The notes: generated by a model not told the origin, from the sequence alone. A DNA stretch of 64,000 bases from Morinoia aosen (GCA_030386875.1 CM059562.1:46335757-46399756), one strand, 5' to 3'. Counted from the stretch's first letter, positions 48,301-61,700 are shown. Numbers and translations are program-made.

Positions 48301-51300
48301 ATTCACGATACACTTCTTTTTTAAAGTAAACTACATTCTATGTTAACTTATATCCCCAACCGTAAATACCTAAAAATCCTTGTTACTTATTTAGAGAGTA
48401 CTACAAAACTACACCTCAACATGCTACTTGCTATTCGTATTACAGCAATTTTTCATAATTTTAAAGCATTTGAGCTAAATATTTGGTCAAAAATGTGAGC
48501 ATTACGAAATGATTAACAATTAAATCTCAGGGAAAGTATTACATAGTCTGAAAACATTACATTTCAGATGATCTACGTCGAGCTACTGGTAGTTGGTGAA
48601 ACTTAACGTAAGTGGTGTACGCTGTAGGATCTTCCAAACAAATCTCTTAACGATGAATATCATGGAAGGAACGCTAGCAATGTTCTAAAAATTCAGTATT
48701 TCTAAAATTGTGTAAATCATTATTTAGTTGGTTTCTACTAAAATACCACATGTAACGGAAAATATTTCAAGACTGTCAATTTAAATGCTACAAATTTATA
48801 TGTTTAAATTTCCTCGTAGTCCTCCAAGTACTGATAATTTGTATTTTCATCATATGTTTGTAATATAGCATTTTATTAAAAACCGTACGGAAGAGTTTTG
48901 TGAGGCAGGGCAAAATCTAGCCCTTGCATATATAGTTCGTAGTGCCTAATTGGACGTCGGAAACTTGACTACCAGTTTCTTTAAAGAATATTCTGACTTT
49001 AATAAATCGTATGAATAACTGAGGATAAATATTCACAAAAAATGATGACATTTAATAGAAATAAACACAAAAAAGCATTCTATTTGACCACATTATTCAA
49101 ATTTATCGTAGGGAAGCTGAGTGTTGTAGAGCAAATGGAGCCGTACTATCTGTCTAAAAGGTTTAGTGCTCGTTAGCTCGATCGCGGGGCAGAAGGGCAG
49201 TACAGCACCATTAGAATCTAGTAGTTTGCCCACGAATGAAATATAGAAAAAGCACCCTAACGGAGAAGTTTGATCCATCTACCGACACTGAGAACACAGT
49301 TTTATTGCTCTTCTCAGTGTTTTTCATGAGTTAGTCACTTCTCAACGTTGAGAAGATTATGATCTGAATTGACTTTTTGTTGACGTCGCATTTTGTACTA
49401 TGATTTGCCATGTGTTAAAAAGGCGGAAAAAATTCCACCATAGAGATAAAATTGTTATCAAATAATACATCAATTCATGCTCGCTTTTTTTTAATTTTCG
49501 TGAATTAAAGGTTTAATACAAAATGAAAGCGTTTGTGGGATTTGGTCATTTTCTGGGCCGTATGCTCCCCGTATTTTGTGTTGGCGTAACACAAAAAATT
49601 TTGACCCACCTCGACAAAGTTGGCTATAACAAGCAGGCCAGCTGCTAATGAGCGGCGCTGCTCCTCCACGCTGGTTCTGATTTTTAAGCAAACCGTTCCC
49701 TTGCAGCGCTCTCTCTTCATTTGACTGGACCAAAGGGCACGGATTATTATTTGAATAAAAATGAAATACGAAACTGGAAATGCGATTTCATTGGAGAACC
49801 GTAATGAATGCTGATAGGAAAGGAGGTTCTCCGAATAATTCTACACTGGACATGAACAATCATGTATTGAGAGTGGAGCACAACATATAGACTTTTGTGG
49901 GAACTATACTGAACATTCAGTGTTTCTTCTATGCGTTAGCGAAGATATGCAAGTTATTCATAACAACCTTTAATTTATTATATATTAGCAAAAAATCACA
50001 CATAATAAATAGCTGTGCATCTCGCATACATACAGTGTGCACAGAATTCATATCCACGTCCTGACCTAGTGACTGCAAATAATATACACTCACAGAGTGA
50101 GAAGAAATTTGTTCAAGAAAATCTTTCAAATTGTCATCGTTTTATAGCGTATTTCTCTCATTGCATTTATACATAGATTATTCTTAAAGCAAGCTGTCAC
50201 TAGATGCCGCACCAGGAGGTTCGGAGAAACTATGGGGGGAGTGTTGCTCATAGAGCGGCACGCGTCAGGGCTAAAATGTTCAAAAAGATTTTCTACTGAT
50301 TTTCCAGCAACTGACTCATCTAGATCCATGTACATCAAAATGCGTGTTAGCGGTCACAAGCGCGAGCATGCAATAAAAAACTTTAGTCATTTCTTTGCGC
50401 AAGTTCGACAGAATGCGCTTCATGGTAACAATTATTAAGAAGTTAAAATTTAAAAGCGAAGAAAATGCTAATAAAACTAATAATTGTATTCAAAGAAACA
50501 AAAATTCGAAAGCGCTTCGGAGACCAGTTCCATCAAAAGTTCTATAAAATACAAAGTAAGATCTGTACTACAAAAAGGATAGTATCGCCATCGATGATAA
50601 ATTCTAAATTCTCTAATATCTATATCGGTCAAAGAGAAAAGAGACAAAAAAAACAGAAAGCAACGACAACTATACATCAACTATTTGAAGGGGATATGAT
50701 TTTAGTATCTTATTTATGATTAGTTTTATCATTAAAATGTGCAAAGATTCGAAAATCCTTACGTCAAAATCATGGAAAGAACTGTCCATCACTCTAAAAT
50801 CGTCATTACAAACAATTGTTTGGCATTTCTCAGCTTGGCTTCGTTTAGCTAAATGGGAAGAATGGGCAAGTTATATCGCGGTATGAAAACTCCTTCCGCA
50901 GTGATCTATCACTCCTGCCTAAATATTACAGGACGTCTTCTCGAAGTACGCCGATATACACTGCGCACAATTATTGTACTTATATACAGTAAAAGAGTGC
51001 AGGAGCATAGAATCCTTGTACCCAAATTTGAATTTTACTTATATTTTAGTCACTTTCAAAATTTTTAGTGAATCTGTGATAAAAACAATGTGAACATCTG
51101 TTTAATAAGGACTATTTTAACCAACAATAAATTTGTGCTCATTCCACATAGTTTTCACTGGTTCATCTGAAAATCTGTTTACGAGCTAAAATGAAGTATA
51201 ATTCGTTCCATAATTGAATATTCAATCTAACAAATAGCGTTCGAAGAAAGCGTTTGTACTAATATCGAAAAATTTGGATTGTTGTTATAAGGGATATCGT

Positions 51301-53465
51301 TAAGGTGAATGATTATATTCGTAAATTTTGATAAATGTCTCAGCATTTTTTTCATTTCATGCACTGTCCACCACTGGAAATTAGAAGAGATCGTCTTCGA
51401 AGAGGATGCCCTCGAACTTCTCGCCCCTTCAAAACTATGAATGCCGTCAAAGCATGAGTCACAAAGGACGTAAATAGCTTGTGATAAAGTTAGCTAATTA
51501 ATTGTGTGTGTTTAGAAGCCATGACAAATATCAGAAAGGTAGAGTTATACTCGTCACTCTTCAAGATGCTCATGAGCAGGGATCACGTTTTGAATGAGAG
51601 GTAATTCACTGCTGATCAAAGCTAAGTTAAACTGAGATTCAAATAGTGCTGGAAAAGTCCTCTGCAGACACAAAAGTCTCCCAAAGAACAGTTTTCATAA
51701 GGGAAAATGTGCCTCGCTCGATCTTAATTTGGGCTGCTGTGCTAACACCGTGCAGATCTCTTGTTTCAATTCATTGTGAGGCGAAACTAAATACATATTC
51801 TTGACTCGAATAACTGTTTTCTTCTGCGATCGAGTCAAAAAATTATTTTACAAACAAGCCATCACCATTAAAGTGCATCTTCTCAATGTAAAACAAGACT
51901 CACCATTAGAAAGAGGACCATTTTCTTGGGCTTTTAAAAAAGGATATGTGCCGGCCATCACTGAAACATATCCAAACCGATTTTTCTGCCAGGTCTGTTC
52001 TTGAGATTGAAACTTGCACATCCTGCCATGTAATACATTATTGAAACTCTGAAGCGCTCCCCCTAAGAGACACTGGTGGGAAGTCCTTCTGAGTAATGTA
52101 CTGTAGAATTTTCGAACCCGACTCGAGCTGCTTGTGATTTGGGCTTTGGAGGAAATGGTCGAAGATGGTGACTGAAAATAATTAGAACTATTGATGAAAG
52201 TTCGAATTCCGGGAAAAATAGTTAATTTACTTTTTCTATAAATAAAAGTGAATTTACCATTTTCTTTTGCTTAAGGTTTTATACGAACTATAAACTGTAG
52301 GGTTCGATGTTTAATTTTCTAATTAACTGCAATTGTCGTTTAAGTTTAACTGATTTGAAAAAGATGAACGCCCTATCAGATGAAGATGAAGATTTGAATA
52401 TGACAGATGAACGCAATCGTATCATAATGGGACTTCTGAAAAAACTCGCTATGCCAGTGTGTAAATCACTGTGTTTTAAAGATTGCACTGTTAATAGTGA
52501 TCACCATTTAGCAGCAATAAGCCGTTGAAAGACGTTAACTCGTCATCACCTTCAACGTAAAATACTAGAACGACTCTCAAACGGTGATATTAAAGCCATA
52601 AATAATGAGTGCAAAGTAATATTAAGGTCCTCACTAAATGTAGACACTGTGCAACCAGCACTCACTCATGTTTTCGCCGGTGTCAGTTGGAGTAAATTTT
52701 TCTGCAGTGACTAGTGTCATCGGATTTCCTCGTCACTGTGATGCTGAAATGAACTCGAAGCACATAATTTTGGTCCACCAAGTGACTGAGATAAAACAAT
52801 TCTAAAGCTTGCGTAGTAAAAAATTCTTTGGTCTTGTAATACGAAAACGCTACTGCTTCCATTAGTTGTGCTGCGAACTCCGACTAGCGCTCACGTATAT
52901 CTGAAGACACAATGGTTTCACATGAGCTAAAAGACGTAACTCGCTTCCGTCGTATAATTAGTGACACCAAAAGAAGATGCAATGAATTGCCTGAACATTT
53001 CTGAAGAAGGATTCATCATTTGAGCTGTGCTCTAATAGAAAGTTAACTTGAGTTCAGTTTTTGTTAAAGTAGCAATGATGAGTTAGCCAATACATCAGAA
53101 CAGATGAATTAGTAAATGAAATGCGAATGAACTGATAGGAGTAAAGAAATAGGAACATAAATTTCGTGTAAGTTGAGAAAAAAATAGTTGTCATCAGGGT
53201 GACATAGTCAAAGGTTAGATTCAAAATTTTCCTCAAAAGTTTGTTCAGCAGAATTTTTTTAGGTTTAGAATGAGTTTTCAGTCGATTATGATATTTCTAT
53301 GATAATTTCATGGACGTTAATTTGGTGGTAGCATGCCATAAATCATGTCAATTTTGAATTCGAAGCGAGGTGTTGCCTTAAAAAATTATTTAACAGTGCT
53401 TTCTTCGTTGGATCCAGTCAAATCCACGCGCTCAGTTCAAAGTCTTATATTTTAACTTTAAAATA
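45346..53465. other. Long AT-rich stretch without recognised genes
   Basis: Eight kilobases with no recognisable family. Near 49.3 kb are a hairpin (49285-49320, arms ACACTGAGAA/TTCTCAGTGT) and an 18-bp perfect palindrome (49338-49355). A GC-richer patch at 49,500-49,740 has minus-strand frames of 71-80 codons without recognised motifs. A 73-codon plus frame at 52307-52528 encodes an acidic-then-hydrophobic peptide (SDEDEDLNMTDERN) that I do not recognise and which has no splice context I can support. Confidence 0.5.
49338..49355. repeat. Perfect 18-bp palindrome
   Basis: CTTCTCAACGTTGAGAAG reads the same on both strands. A separate hairpin with related arm sequence (CTGAGAA/TTCTCAG) lies 18 bp to its left, making a small cluster of self-complementary sequence. 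Confidence 0.8.
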
Positions 53466-54529
53466 CAAGGTAACTAGAAAAGTTTTGTCCGCTTTTTAAA
53501 AGAAAAAGAAAACGCTGCATAGTAAGTGTAACTTATGTTTACTGTAGTCTTCAAAGTAATCGCCATTGGCATTCAGCACCTTCTGCCAACGTGTATCCAG
53601 CTGTTCAATCCCCTTGCGGTAAAACTCAGTGGTTTTGGACGCAAAGAAGTTTGTGAGGGCTTAGAGCAAGTCTGCTTCAGTGGTGAAGGATTTCCCACGA
53701 AGATGATTATCCAGGGAGTGGAAGAGGTGGTAATCGGATGGCGCAAGGTAAGGTGAATAAGGTGGATAGCACAAAGTCTCCCACCAAAGTTGCTGTATGA
53801 AATCCCTGATCACTCGCGCGACATGCGACCTGGCGTTGTCATGGAAGAAATGCACACACTTGCGATTCACCAGTGCTGTCTCCTTCTGGAGCAATGCCTG
53901 TTGCACACGTTCCAATTGGTGCGAGTATAGGTCTCCAGTGACCGTTTGGCCCGTTGGGAGCAGCTTATAATGAACCACCTGACGACCTGTCCGCCAGACA
54001 TGAAGCATATAATCTTGCGTGGGTCCCTAGTCGGTCGGGCGGTGTGAGGGACAGCATCTTGCCGTGACGACCAATGTCTGAAACCCTTGGGGGCTTCGTA
54101 GAGAACCCACTTTTCATCACTGGTAAGCACTCGATTGAACAAGGATGCGGTACGGGGATGCGAGCAGCTACACGCAGGCTGCCACTCGATGTCTCTTGTG
54201 AACTCCTACAGAGTGTGCGGATCCCACTTGCTCAGTTTGTGAGGCTTACCTAGACGGTGCAGGTGATGTCTAACTCTTTCATGGGAAACGTTGAACTGTC
54301 TTACAAGTTCACTACACGTTGGACTACTGTCCTGTTCAATGGCCGCAGTCAGGACTCCGTCATTCAAAACCTGCGGTTGTCCACTGCGGGGCTCATCACG
54401 GAGGGACAAATCTCCCGACTTTAATTTTTGAAATCAACAACGCCTTACAGTACGTTTATTCACAGCACTATCCCCAAAGGCTTGACATATGCGGTGACTG
54501 GATGTGTCCAGAAATACTACTCTCATAAA
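53466..54529 (-). mobile_element. Mariner element, truncated at its 5' side
   Basis: The element is oriented on the minus strand. Its 3' end appears to lie at a TA dinucleotide (53464-53465), after which CAAGGTAACTAGAAAAGTTT has the look of a mariner terminal repeat. The matching inverted repeat is absent at the other side: homology to the transposase N-terminus stops near 54,515 and is followed at once by a 19-bp AT-rich tandem repeat. About 1.06 kb of an element normally near 1.3 kb remains. The missing terminus and the broken reading frame mean it cannot move, although its sequence is well enough kept to be younger than the Gypsy and Tc1-like remnants. Confidence 0.85.
53496..54515 (-). 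pseudogene. Mariner (D34D) transposase pseudogene
   Basis: The enzyme would cut and paste the element at TA sites. From the N-terminal side the sequence reads AFGDSAVNKRTV, FQKLKSGDLSLRDEPRSGQP (helix-turn-helix linker) and ELVRQFNVSHERVRHHLHRL (second helix-turn-helix), then KWDPHTL. Next come TSDEKWVLYEAP with the first catalytic Asp, VVHYKLLPTGQTVTGDLY, HDNARSHVARVI with the second Asp, and SPYLAPSDYHLF with the third. Exactly 34 residues separate the second and third Asp, which is the mariner D34D spacing. The C-terminal part, ALTNFFASKTTEFYRKGIEQ and NGDYFEDY, ends at a TAA (53496-53498). Defects are an in-frame stop after HTL (about 54,205), a frameshift near 54,005, an in-frame TAA after EADLL (about 53,660), a stop at the Trp expected in the first helix block, and the loss of the extreme N-terminus. 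Confidence 0.93.
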
Positions 54530-54601
54530 AGATTTTTGGGAATTATTAAGATTTTTGGGAATTATTAAGATTTTTGGGAATTATTAAGATTTTTGGGAAA
54601 T
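54530..54601. repeat. 19-bp tandem repeat at the mariner break
   Basis: Three perfect units of AGATTTTTGGGAATTATTA (54530-54548, 54549-54567, 54568-54586) and a fourth partial one ending in GGGAAATTTTAAG. Perfect identity implies a recent expansion. It begins where mariner homology stops. Confidence 0.9.
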
Positions 54602-54811
54602 TTTAAGAAATATTCTCGTAAAATATCTTTTTGGGAAACAGGCTCGTACAATTTTTGGAAAATACTTCACTTTAGGAAATGTCTAAAAACCGTTATCACT
54701 GTTATTCTCGAGCGTGAGAACGTGAACCAAAGTTTACCCGTGTGTGAAAGGACAATTCTTCACAGTTCGGTCGGAAAAACAAGCGGCGATTGTTTGGGGT
54801 AGAGGTAGGTG

Positions 54812-55757
54812 TGTTATATTTCCCGGCCTCAAGTGCGGCGAGCGCAGGCATAGAGAACGACGCACACACGAACACACGCACTATACAAGCGCACCCAAGC
54901 CGAGGCTTTGCAGGGCAAGGAGGCGGACGTGACGTATGAACACAGGCCCGCACAACCGGAGCCAATCACCGCTCGCCAAAGCTATGGCGCAAGAAGGTGT
55001 GTCTGAGCACACACCAATGGGAGACACAGACGTGAAAACAAACAAGTATCCCGCCAATCAGGATGCAGATACGGCCTCTGTAGAATAGAAGCTTCGAGAC
55101 TGATCTCGAAACAAGGAAGCGAAACGTATATAAGGAGGGTAGATGAAGCCTCTAGAGGGATTTTTTGGGAACGCACGTGAGATACTGCGTACGACATCTG
55201 AGGGTAGACCACACCGCAGGTCGGCCTCGCCGGCTGGCCTTCTTCTACCAAACTGCAATTTGAAAATACAAGAAACTATAAACCAGCCTCGCATCGGTGA
55301 TCGTCATGAATAAACAACGTCGGAGTCTGCAACGATAACACAAGTCGTGAGTACTGCACGGTCGAGCGCCTGGTACTCGGAGCATCTGAGATCTTAAGCG
55401 CCGGTCTACGACTGCGATGGAGCACGTAATCAGGAGACACGGAAGTACCACCGACATCAAATTCCGCTTGATACCCAACAACGTCGGAGTCTGCAACGAT
55501 AACACAAGTCGTGAGTACTGCACGGTCGAGCGCCTGGTACTCGGAGCATCTGAGATCTTAAGCGCCGGTCTACGACTGCGATGGAGCACGTAATCAGGAG
55601 ACACGGAAGTACCACCGACATCAAATTCCGCTTGATACGCAACACCGTCGGAGTCTGCAACGATAACACGAGTCGCGAGTCCTGCACGGGCGAGCGCCGG
55701 GTACTCGGAGCATCTGAGATCTTGAGCGCCGGTCTACGACTACGATGGAGCAGCCGT
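54812..55757 (+). mobile_element. Putative LTR or LTR-leader of a retrotransposon
   Basis: A GC-rich, CpG-rich block stands out from its AT-rich surroundings. It starts TGTTATATTTCCCGGCCTC and contains a promoter-like TATATAAGG at 55,128-55,136. It then has GAATAAAC (polyadenylation signal) at about 55,309-55,316 and GATAACACA at 55,334-55,342, giving a TGT...ACA segment of about 530 bp with the internal order expected of an LTR. Beyond lies a 164-bp tandem array, after which TGGAGCAGCCGTGACAAG (from about 55,745) could be a primer-binding site or leader. No second LTR and no coding region of the same element were found, so a solo LTR, a 5' fragment or a small non-coding element are all possible. 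Confidence 0.42.
55315..55757. repeat. 164-bp tandem repeat, 2.7 units
   Basis: Units start at 55315, 55479 and 55643, each exactly 164 bp apart. The first two are identical except for one base near their ends (ATACCC against ATACGC). The third has about ten substitutions and stops after GATGGAGCA at about 55,753, where the sequence turns into GCCGTGACAAG. Minus-strand open frames through the array (55245-55604, 55457-55789) simply repeat the same peptide and are by-products. Confidence 0.95.
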
Positions 55758-58700
55758 GACAAGTGAGCCTGATGGCGGTTAATCTTCAAAAGTGACGGAA
55801 AGAAATGTAGGGTGGTGCCGGAAAATCACCGCCGAAGAGTTAAATGTGTATTATTGAGAAGTTTGGAAAGAGTGATCCACAGTTAAATTGGAGTGCAAAG
55901 TAGTTCACGGAATGCGGCAGTCAAAGCGGCGCGCAATGTATAAATATGGATTTGTGTTTCCTACTGTGGTGGTGTGCTCTTGGCAAGGAGGATGTGTTCG
56001 GTCACAAAGCAAGAGTTAGAGGGTACGTGACCCGAAGCGTTTATTAAAATTTGAACAACTTGTGGTAAGCAAGGTTCTTTGATTTTTAGATTGCATTATT
56101 CCAAATGTTTCGTGTTCATGCTAGCCCATTCACCGACTATGTTTCCTGATTTTATGCACAGTGCGGAAAGTTATTTTGCCGGAATCCTGTAATGGTTGTG
56201 CTAGCGTTCATTGTAACAAGGAGAGTAAATTTCTAGTTCTTTGTGTGGCTCATTACGTTGCTCATGTTAACGCGTTCATCTTGTGCTCATGTTGGCCCAG
56301 TCATGCCGCCACGAAGCGTGCGCAAAGCTCGATTTATGGCAGTCATCGGTCAAGACAGCCAAGGTGTGGTTCCTCATTGTGTCGTGTGGGATTGCCATGT
56401 CGTTAAATTCATGCGCATGTTGCTATAACATTTCCCTGAGCTTTAATAATTGCATTGGAATACTATGTGTGTCATATTCAAATCCACGTGTTTCCCTCAA
56501 ATAAATTCATGTAAATCTTCAATCCTTTTATTCTCCATGTCTGATATGCAGGTGTACGCAAGCATGAAGGACAATACTATAAAATGTGTACGGGGGTTGG
56601 AATTCCCTCAGCGTATGGAAAGGGGGTCCTAAACCCACCCCTCTTCTCTGTATCGCGACAGATGCAGCTGCTGATAAGTCGTAAAGCAAACACCTCCGCA
56701 CGAGATTTAAAGACACTTCCATCCTCTCCACTGCTGTCTGGCTTATATAACTGATGGCGAGTATTTTTATAACGTCTGATGTTCCTACTTTCGGCTGTCT
56801 GAATTGGAAAACAATTGCTACACGCGTTGCATGTATATTTCAACTTCCTTCAGTGTCTAATCGAAAAACCGACAGAGCTTTTTTTTGGTTACGTTGTATA
56901 ACCATGGATATCCAATTCGAATTATTTTTTCAAACAGTGTCTGAACCTATTAGTTCATGTGAGCAAAGCAATCGTTTTTTGAGAAGCAAAGGGTTATTCG
57001 GAAATGTTTTATTTTATTACTTACGATAAAAACGCGTTACAACAGGTATTTGCAAGCCAATTTTTGAGTATACAAGTAGGATATTTTAGAGCGGTGAGTA
57101 CAATCTCATTTCTAAGCTAAAATCCTAATAGCCTAAAAATAAAGCAACATAATACTTCAGCTTGGGATACTGGAGACGTTTTGACAACAGGCTTGGGTTC
57201 GGCCCGATTGACGCAGTTCACGGATAGCTCATCGTTTCGACTGCTCCATTGCGTAATGTTTGAGCGTGCGAACTCTAAACATAGGCTTCATAGATAACCA
57301 CGCATAACTGATGCCCTTTAGTGTTCCTAACATTTTTTGAGGTATCAGAATGATCAAAGCTTTGAGATTTAGATCGATTTATTTGGATAACCCTGTACAA
57401 GCATTGCATGGATCATGTTACGTAAAAACAATGAAAAGTTATATTTGATTCATACAACATAACAGCTTACAGATGAAGTCCATGTACTGAAAAAATAGAA
57501 TAGTAAATACATTTATCCATCAGTTAACTAGCAAAACATATTTTTCAATATTTTATATGTACCTGTATCAACATCACGATCGATCATCATTATTCATTAT
57601 GTCCTCTGTTAGCTCTAAACACAAGCTGAAATCAGCCTCGGCTACTCTCTGCCGCATTGTTAAGCATCTTATGAGGAATTTTCTCTGGGACTTTTTTGAT
57701 GTAGTTCTTCATAACTTCAGCTTTCGTGAACAGAAAGAGTTAGCATCCTTATACAGAATGAAGCCATATGAAAAATATTCTTCATATTGTGATTTAATGC
57801 TGAACGTGCCACATTTCATTGCTGCAATACCCTAGAAAGCGTTTATGACACCATTGTTGTGCCTTAGCTGTTTGACGCGTGAGAAGGTGCGCTAACTTGT
57901 TTCACAGTGAACATCTTGTTTCTGAATTGCATTTCAGCTTTTTAAAGCGCAGGAGGCGTAATTTATCCAATGCACTCATATTAATTCACTTTCCTACATT
58001 TTCGTAAAAATAAAATGACTCCCACGGAGAGAAAAGTGCAGGCTGTACCATGAAGGTGACGAGTTTTCAAACGGCTGAAAACTGTTCGTCCAGAGTTTAG
58101 CTGGGGTATTGGCCAGCGTCGAACTTATAGTACCTGTCACTCTGGCGGTTGAACGTAGCATCTGGTCAGGTATGGTTCTCATATGAAAACACGACACCAC
58201 TCGCTAGCGTATCCTTCTTGAACTTTTTCAAAAGAACTATTTTCCAGTCAATTATTTTCTCCTCTTTAGGTTTGCAAATTGCTCACGATTTTGTGTCTTG
58301 AATGGTGGCAAGTTGAAGTCAATTTTCAAACAGTTCCTCATGGTTCTTTCAATAACATCTATATATGATGCCGAGTTCCATATTCACCAATACAGGTATT
58401 CGACTGGCTCCTGCTTGGTGCGAGGGGTGCGCCTGATTTAAGAACAGTAACTTAGAAGATGATTATCGCAAGCTCTATAGTTCTTCAAGCCAGAGTTACT
58501 TTCATCTTTGATTTTAGCGCTTTCAACGAGAGACATTAGCTGATTTTAGCTCATTTGTTAAATACTGTACAACACTACAATAGCTTCTCGTTTATCATAG
58601 TTTTTACTTGGTAAAATGATAATTATAATTAATTGTATGATAGAACATGGAAGAAAATTTTTTAACATTAATGATTGGTGTGTGAATGAGGAAATCATTT

Positions 58701-61700
58701 TACATCACGTTCAGGAAATTTTTTTTCAAAAACTCGATAAAATTCGTTAACTTTGTCCTCGCAATTATGTGTTTTGTACGCGCTGTAATTTGTTCAATAG
58801 ATTGTTTCTCAGTCATCAGTGAAGGGTGTTCGTACAGGAAAAGCGCATTTTCAGCTACCAAATTCTTTTTGTCTTGACTAATACTCCAGCTTAACAAGGA
58901 AATAAAAAAGTATGAAATTATGGCATCTGAATTTCATATGACGTAATGAACAATCTGGCAGTTACAAGGTCTAGCTACATTTTTTATGGTTTTTGATCGC
59001 TGAGTAGAAAAACGTTTATTTATTTTAATACTTTTCGTGGTGAATAGATGACAAAGATTAGATAAGTTTCGAATATGAAATAAAAAAACTAATTTTTCGT
59101 GCTTGCAATGGCTAATCGAGCTATTTGTAAGTAAAAGTACCCTATGTAAACTGAGGGAACTTTCTGCAACGAAAACATCAGTCAAGACTTGACACAAAGT
59201 TACTTGATCTTGAGCTGGTCATAAAGCTGTTCTGCCTCAAGCATGGAAGAAAATGGATCAACTGTCGTGCTTGCCGGACGGCCATTTTAAAGAGCAGTAT
59301 GTTCCCGAACAATAACTTAAATGTGCAGTTGTGTCTACGTTAATGTCACCAGGGGCTACGTTAAGAAGACGTCTAAGTTCTATTTTAGTCCGGGCTCTAG
59401 CAAAAATTTCAGAATAAAGCTTGGGATCATTCGAGTTTTCCGCTCAAGGCAAATGTGATTAGAGACTTGATTATCAATTTTCAGTTCTCGGGGTATCTCG
59501 TGAAGTCTCGAGGTAATGAGATTTGTTGAGCTTTCATTCGAGTGCGCTAAAGAAGCTAATGCGTTCTGCAGTCCTTGCTACGGTAGGTGCACTGGTGTGT
59601 TTGCTGCTCTAGAGCCGTACACCAAAAATTAGGACTTCGAGTGCTCGAAATGCGGAAATAGATGGGGCGTTTAAAGCTAGGCAGTCAACGTATTGACTGC
59701 TCAAGAGAGTAAAACTAAAGCTACAAAATCGAACTTGCTCTTGCACACTGTTTTTGTACCAGTTTTAAAAATAAAATCTTACCGAGAATCAACCCACGTG
59801 GTACTTCCTTCAAAAAATTTTGTGCCTGCAAAATATGCACATGAATTGAAAATTTCAAAGGAGGAATTCAAGATAATAATGAACCACAAAGAGATTAATT
59901 TGGGGGTGGAAACACTCTCAATTACTTGTGTTGCACACGTGCAGAAGCGTAATAAAACCGAATGCCAAAGATAATACAACCAAGAACGAATGTTGACGAA
60001 TACCATGCGTTTGTTTCAACCCAAACATGTAAAAAAAAATTTCTGAACTGTAAAGAAGACTGTTGAGCATGTATTGTACATCTGAATAGCAGAACCTATT
60101 GCAAGAAACTGGAATGTCGAGATTTTCTTATTTTGAACAAAACGTATAACTTCTGAATTGCATGCGTATGGACAGCGAGCTTATCGCGACGGGTCGTGAA
60201 ATTGCTAATAAAATCTAGCGGCGTACGCAGTCAGCTTTCGATTAAGGGATATATATGAGGTGTAATGATAAGTGGTTTAGCACAGGATTCGAACTGTAGA
60301 ACAAGTGCAATGCTTCAATTAATGGCATCAGTTGTGCGGCATGCTCTACTTGCTACTTCAGACAACCCGGGCCACAGCGCTGTCTCCTTCTATTTGATCG
60401 AGACTCGAAATGGACCCATGCGTGCTCAAAAGCGCGTCAACTCCCAATGTATGATCGGCATCACTAAGCGCTGATTTGGAAGAAAAAAGTCACTAGTTAT
60501 GCCAAATTGATATCTGCTAATAGGGAATAAATAATGGGATAGAATTTAACTGTAAAAAAGAAGCTAATCATTGATAACTTTTCAGCATTAGGAATTAAAA
60601 CCACTCGTTGAAAAAAAACAGAAGACAACATTACATGACCAATTCAATTTTTTAAATTTGACTTCTAACCAAAATCTCAGAAGATTTATGCGCAAGTTTT
60701 ACTCATGAAATCTTATGCAAAAACTATAACACAAAAGTAATATCCCCGCCCAATAACAATTTTTAAATGTTCTTTAGCGTGCATATTTAGCCCAGCACAC
60801 TGCTCTCCGGCTGAAACTACAATCACTTCTATTTGGTCTCATATTACAAGATTTCACTCATTGGCCGTCTCCTAATTTAGGTCAAGGCAGACTTCTACGC
60901 TTGCCCATGCATTCACTCAAGGCTTCATAAAATTATATTCGTGCGCATCGTAACTATTTCTTTGATGAACAAGATAATTTTTACAGGATTAGTCATATTT
61001 GGAACACTTACAGTGAACTTTTCTGAATATGTTAGATCTTATCTCCTGGCTATACTTATTTCGCGGAAGATGATCGTTGAACCAAATTCAACGTTAATAT
61101 GCGCACGAAATCACATTTTTTTAAATCATACGATATCAATTTCGGAGGCGTACGAATTTGCATATAAAAAGCTCTCCTATTCCAAATTGGTAGCGAAATA
61201 ACGATCGTCATTGAATATCTTTTCAAATCCATTGATCATGAGAAACCCCATTCCTCACAGCATTGTCCCTCTGCGAACTCAAATAGCATTAAACTTTCAA
61301 GAAAGTGTACATCTATGGCGGCCAAAATAACGTTTCTATCTCGATCTAAGAACTGCTAACGCCCTTGCCTGCCACAGTTTTGAAACTGAATAAAAACAGC
61401 GTGGATATTTGTTTGGATGTTACAACATACACTTGCTTTGCATCACCAGAAGTGATACAAACGGAGTATAAATCTTGAACGCACACTAAAAATAATTATC
61501 ATTCACACCTCAGTAGCTCATTTCCCCTGCTGAAAATTCCGAGGAACATGGAACAAAAAGCGAATACGAAACCTGAAACTTCACCTTCTGAGCAGCTTAC
61601 AAAATTTTAAACGTTATCGGTTTATCTTGCCGTAAAGGTAAGCAAAGCTTGTGGAATATTTAAGGACGGAAATACTGAAATGTGACAGTGGGCAATAATG

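Noticed and set aside
52307..52528. Acidic 73-codon plus-strand peptide as a host exon
   Set aside because: No convincing acceptor or donor flanks it and I cannot name a family.
55245..55789. Minus-strand genes of 110-119 codons
   Set aside because: They run through the 164-bp tandem array and repeat the same peptide in each unit. No motif is present.
59693..59974. 93-codon plus-strand protein
   Set aside because: Plausible composition, but no recognised domain and no supporting splice sites.
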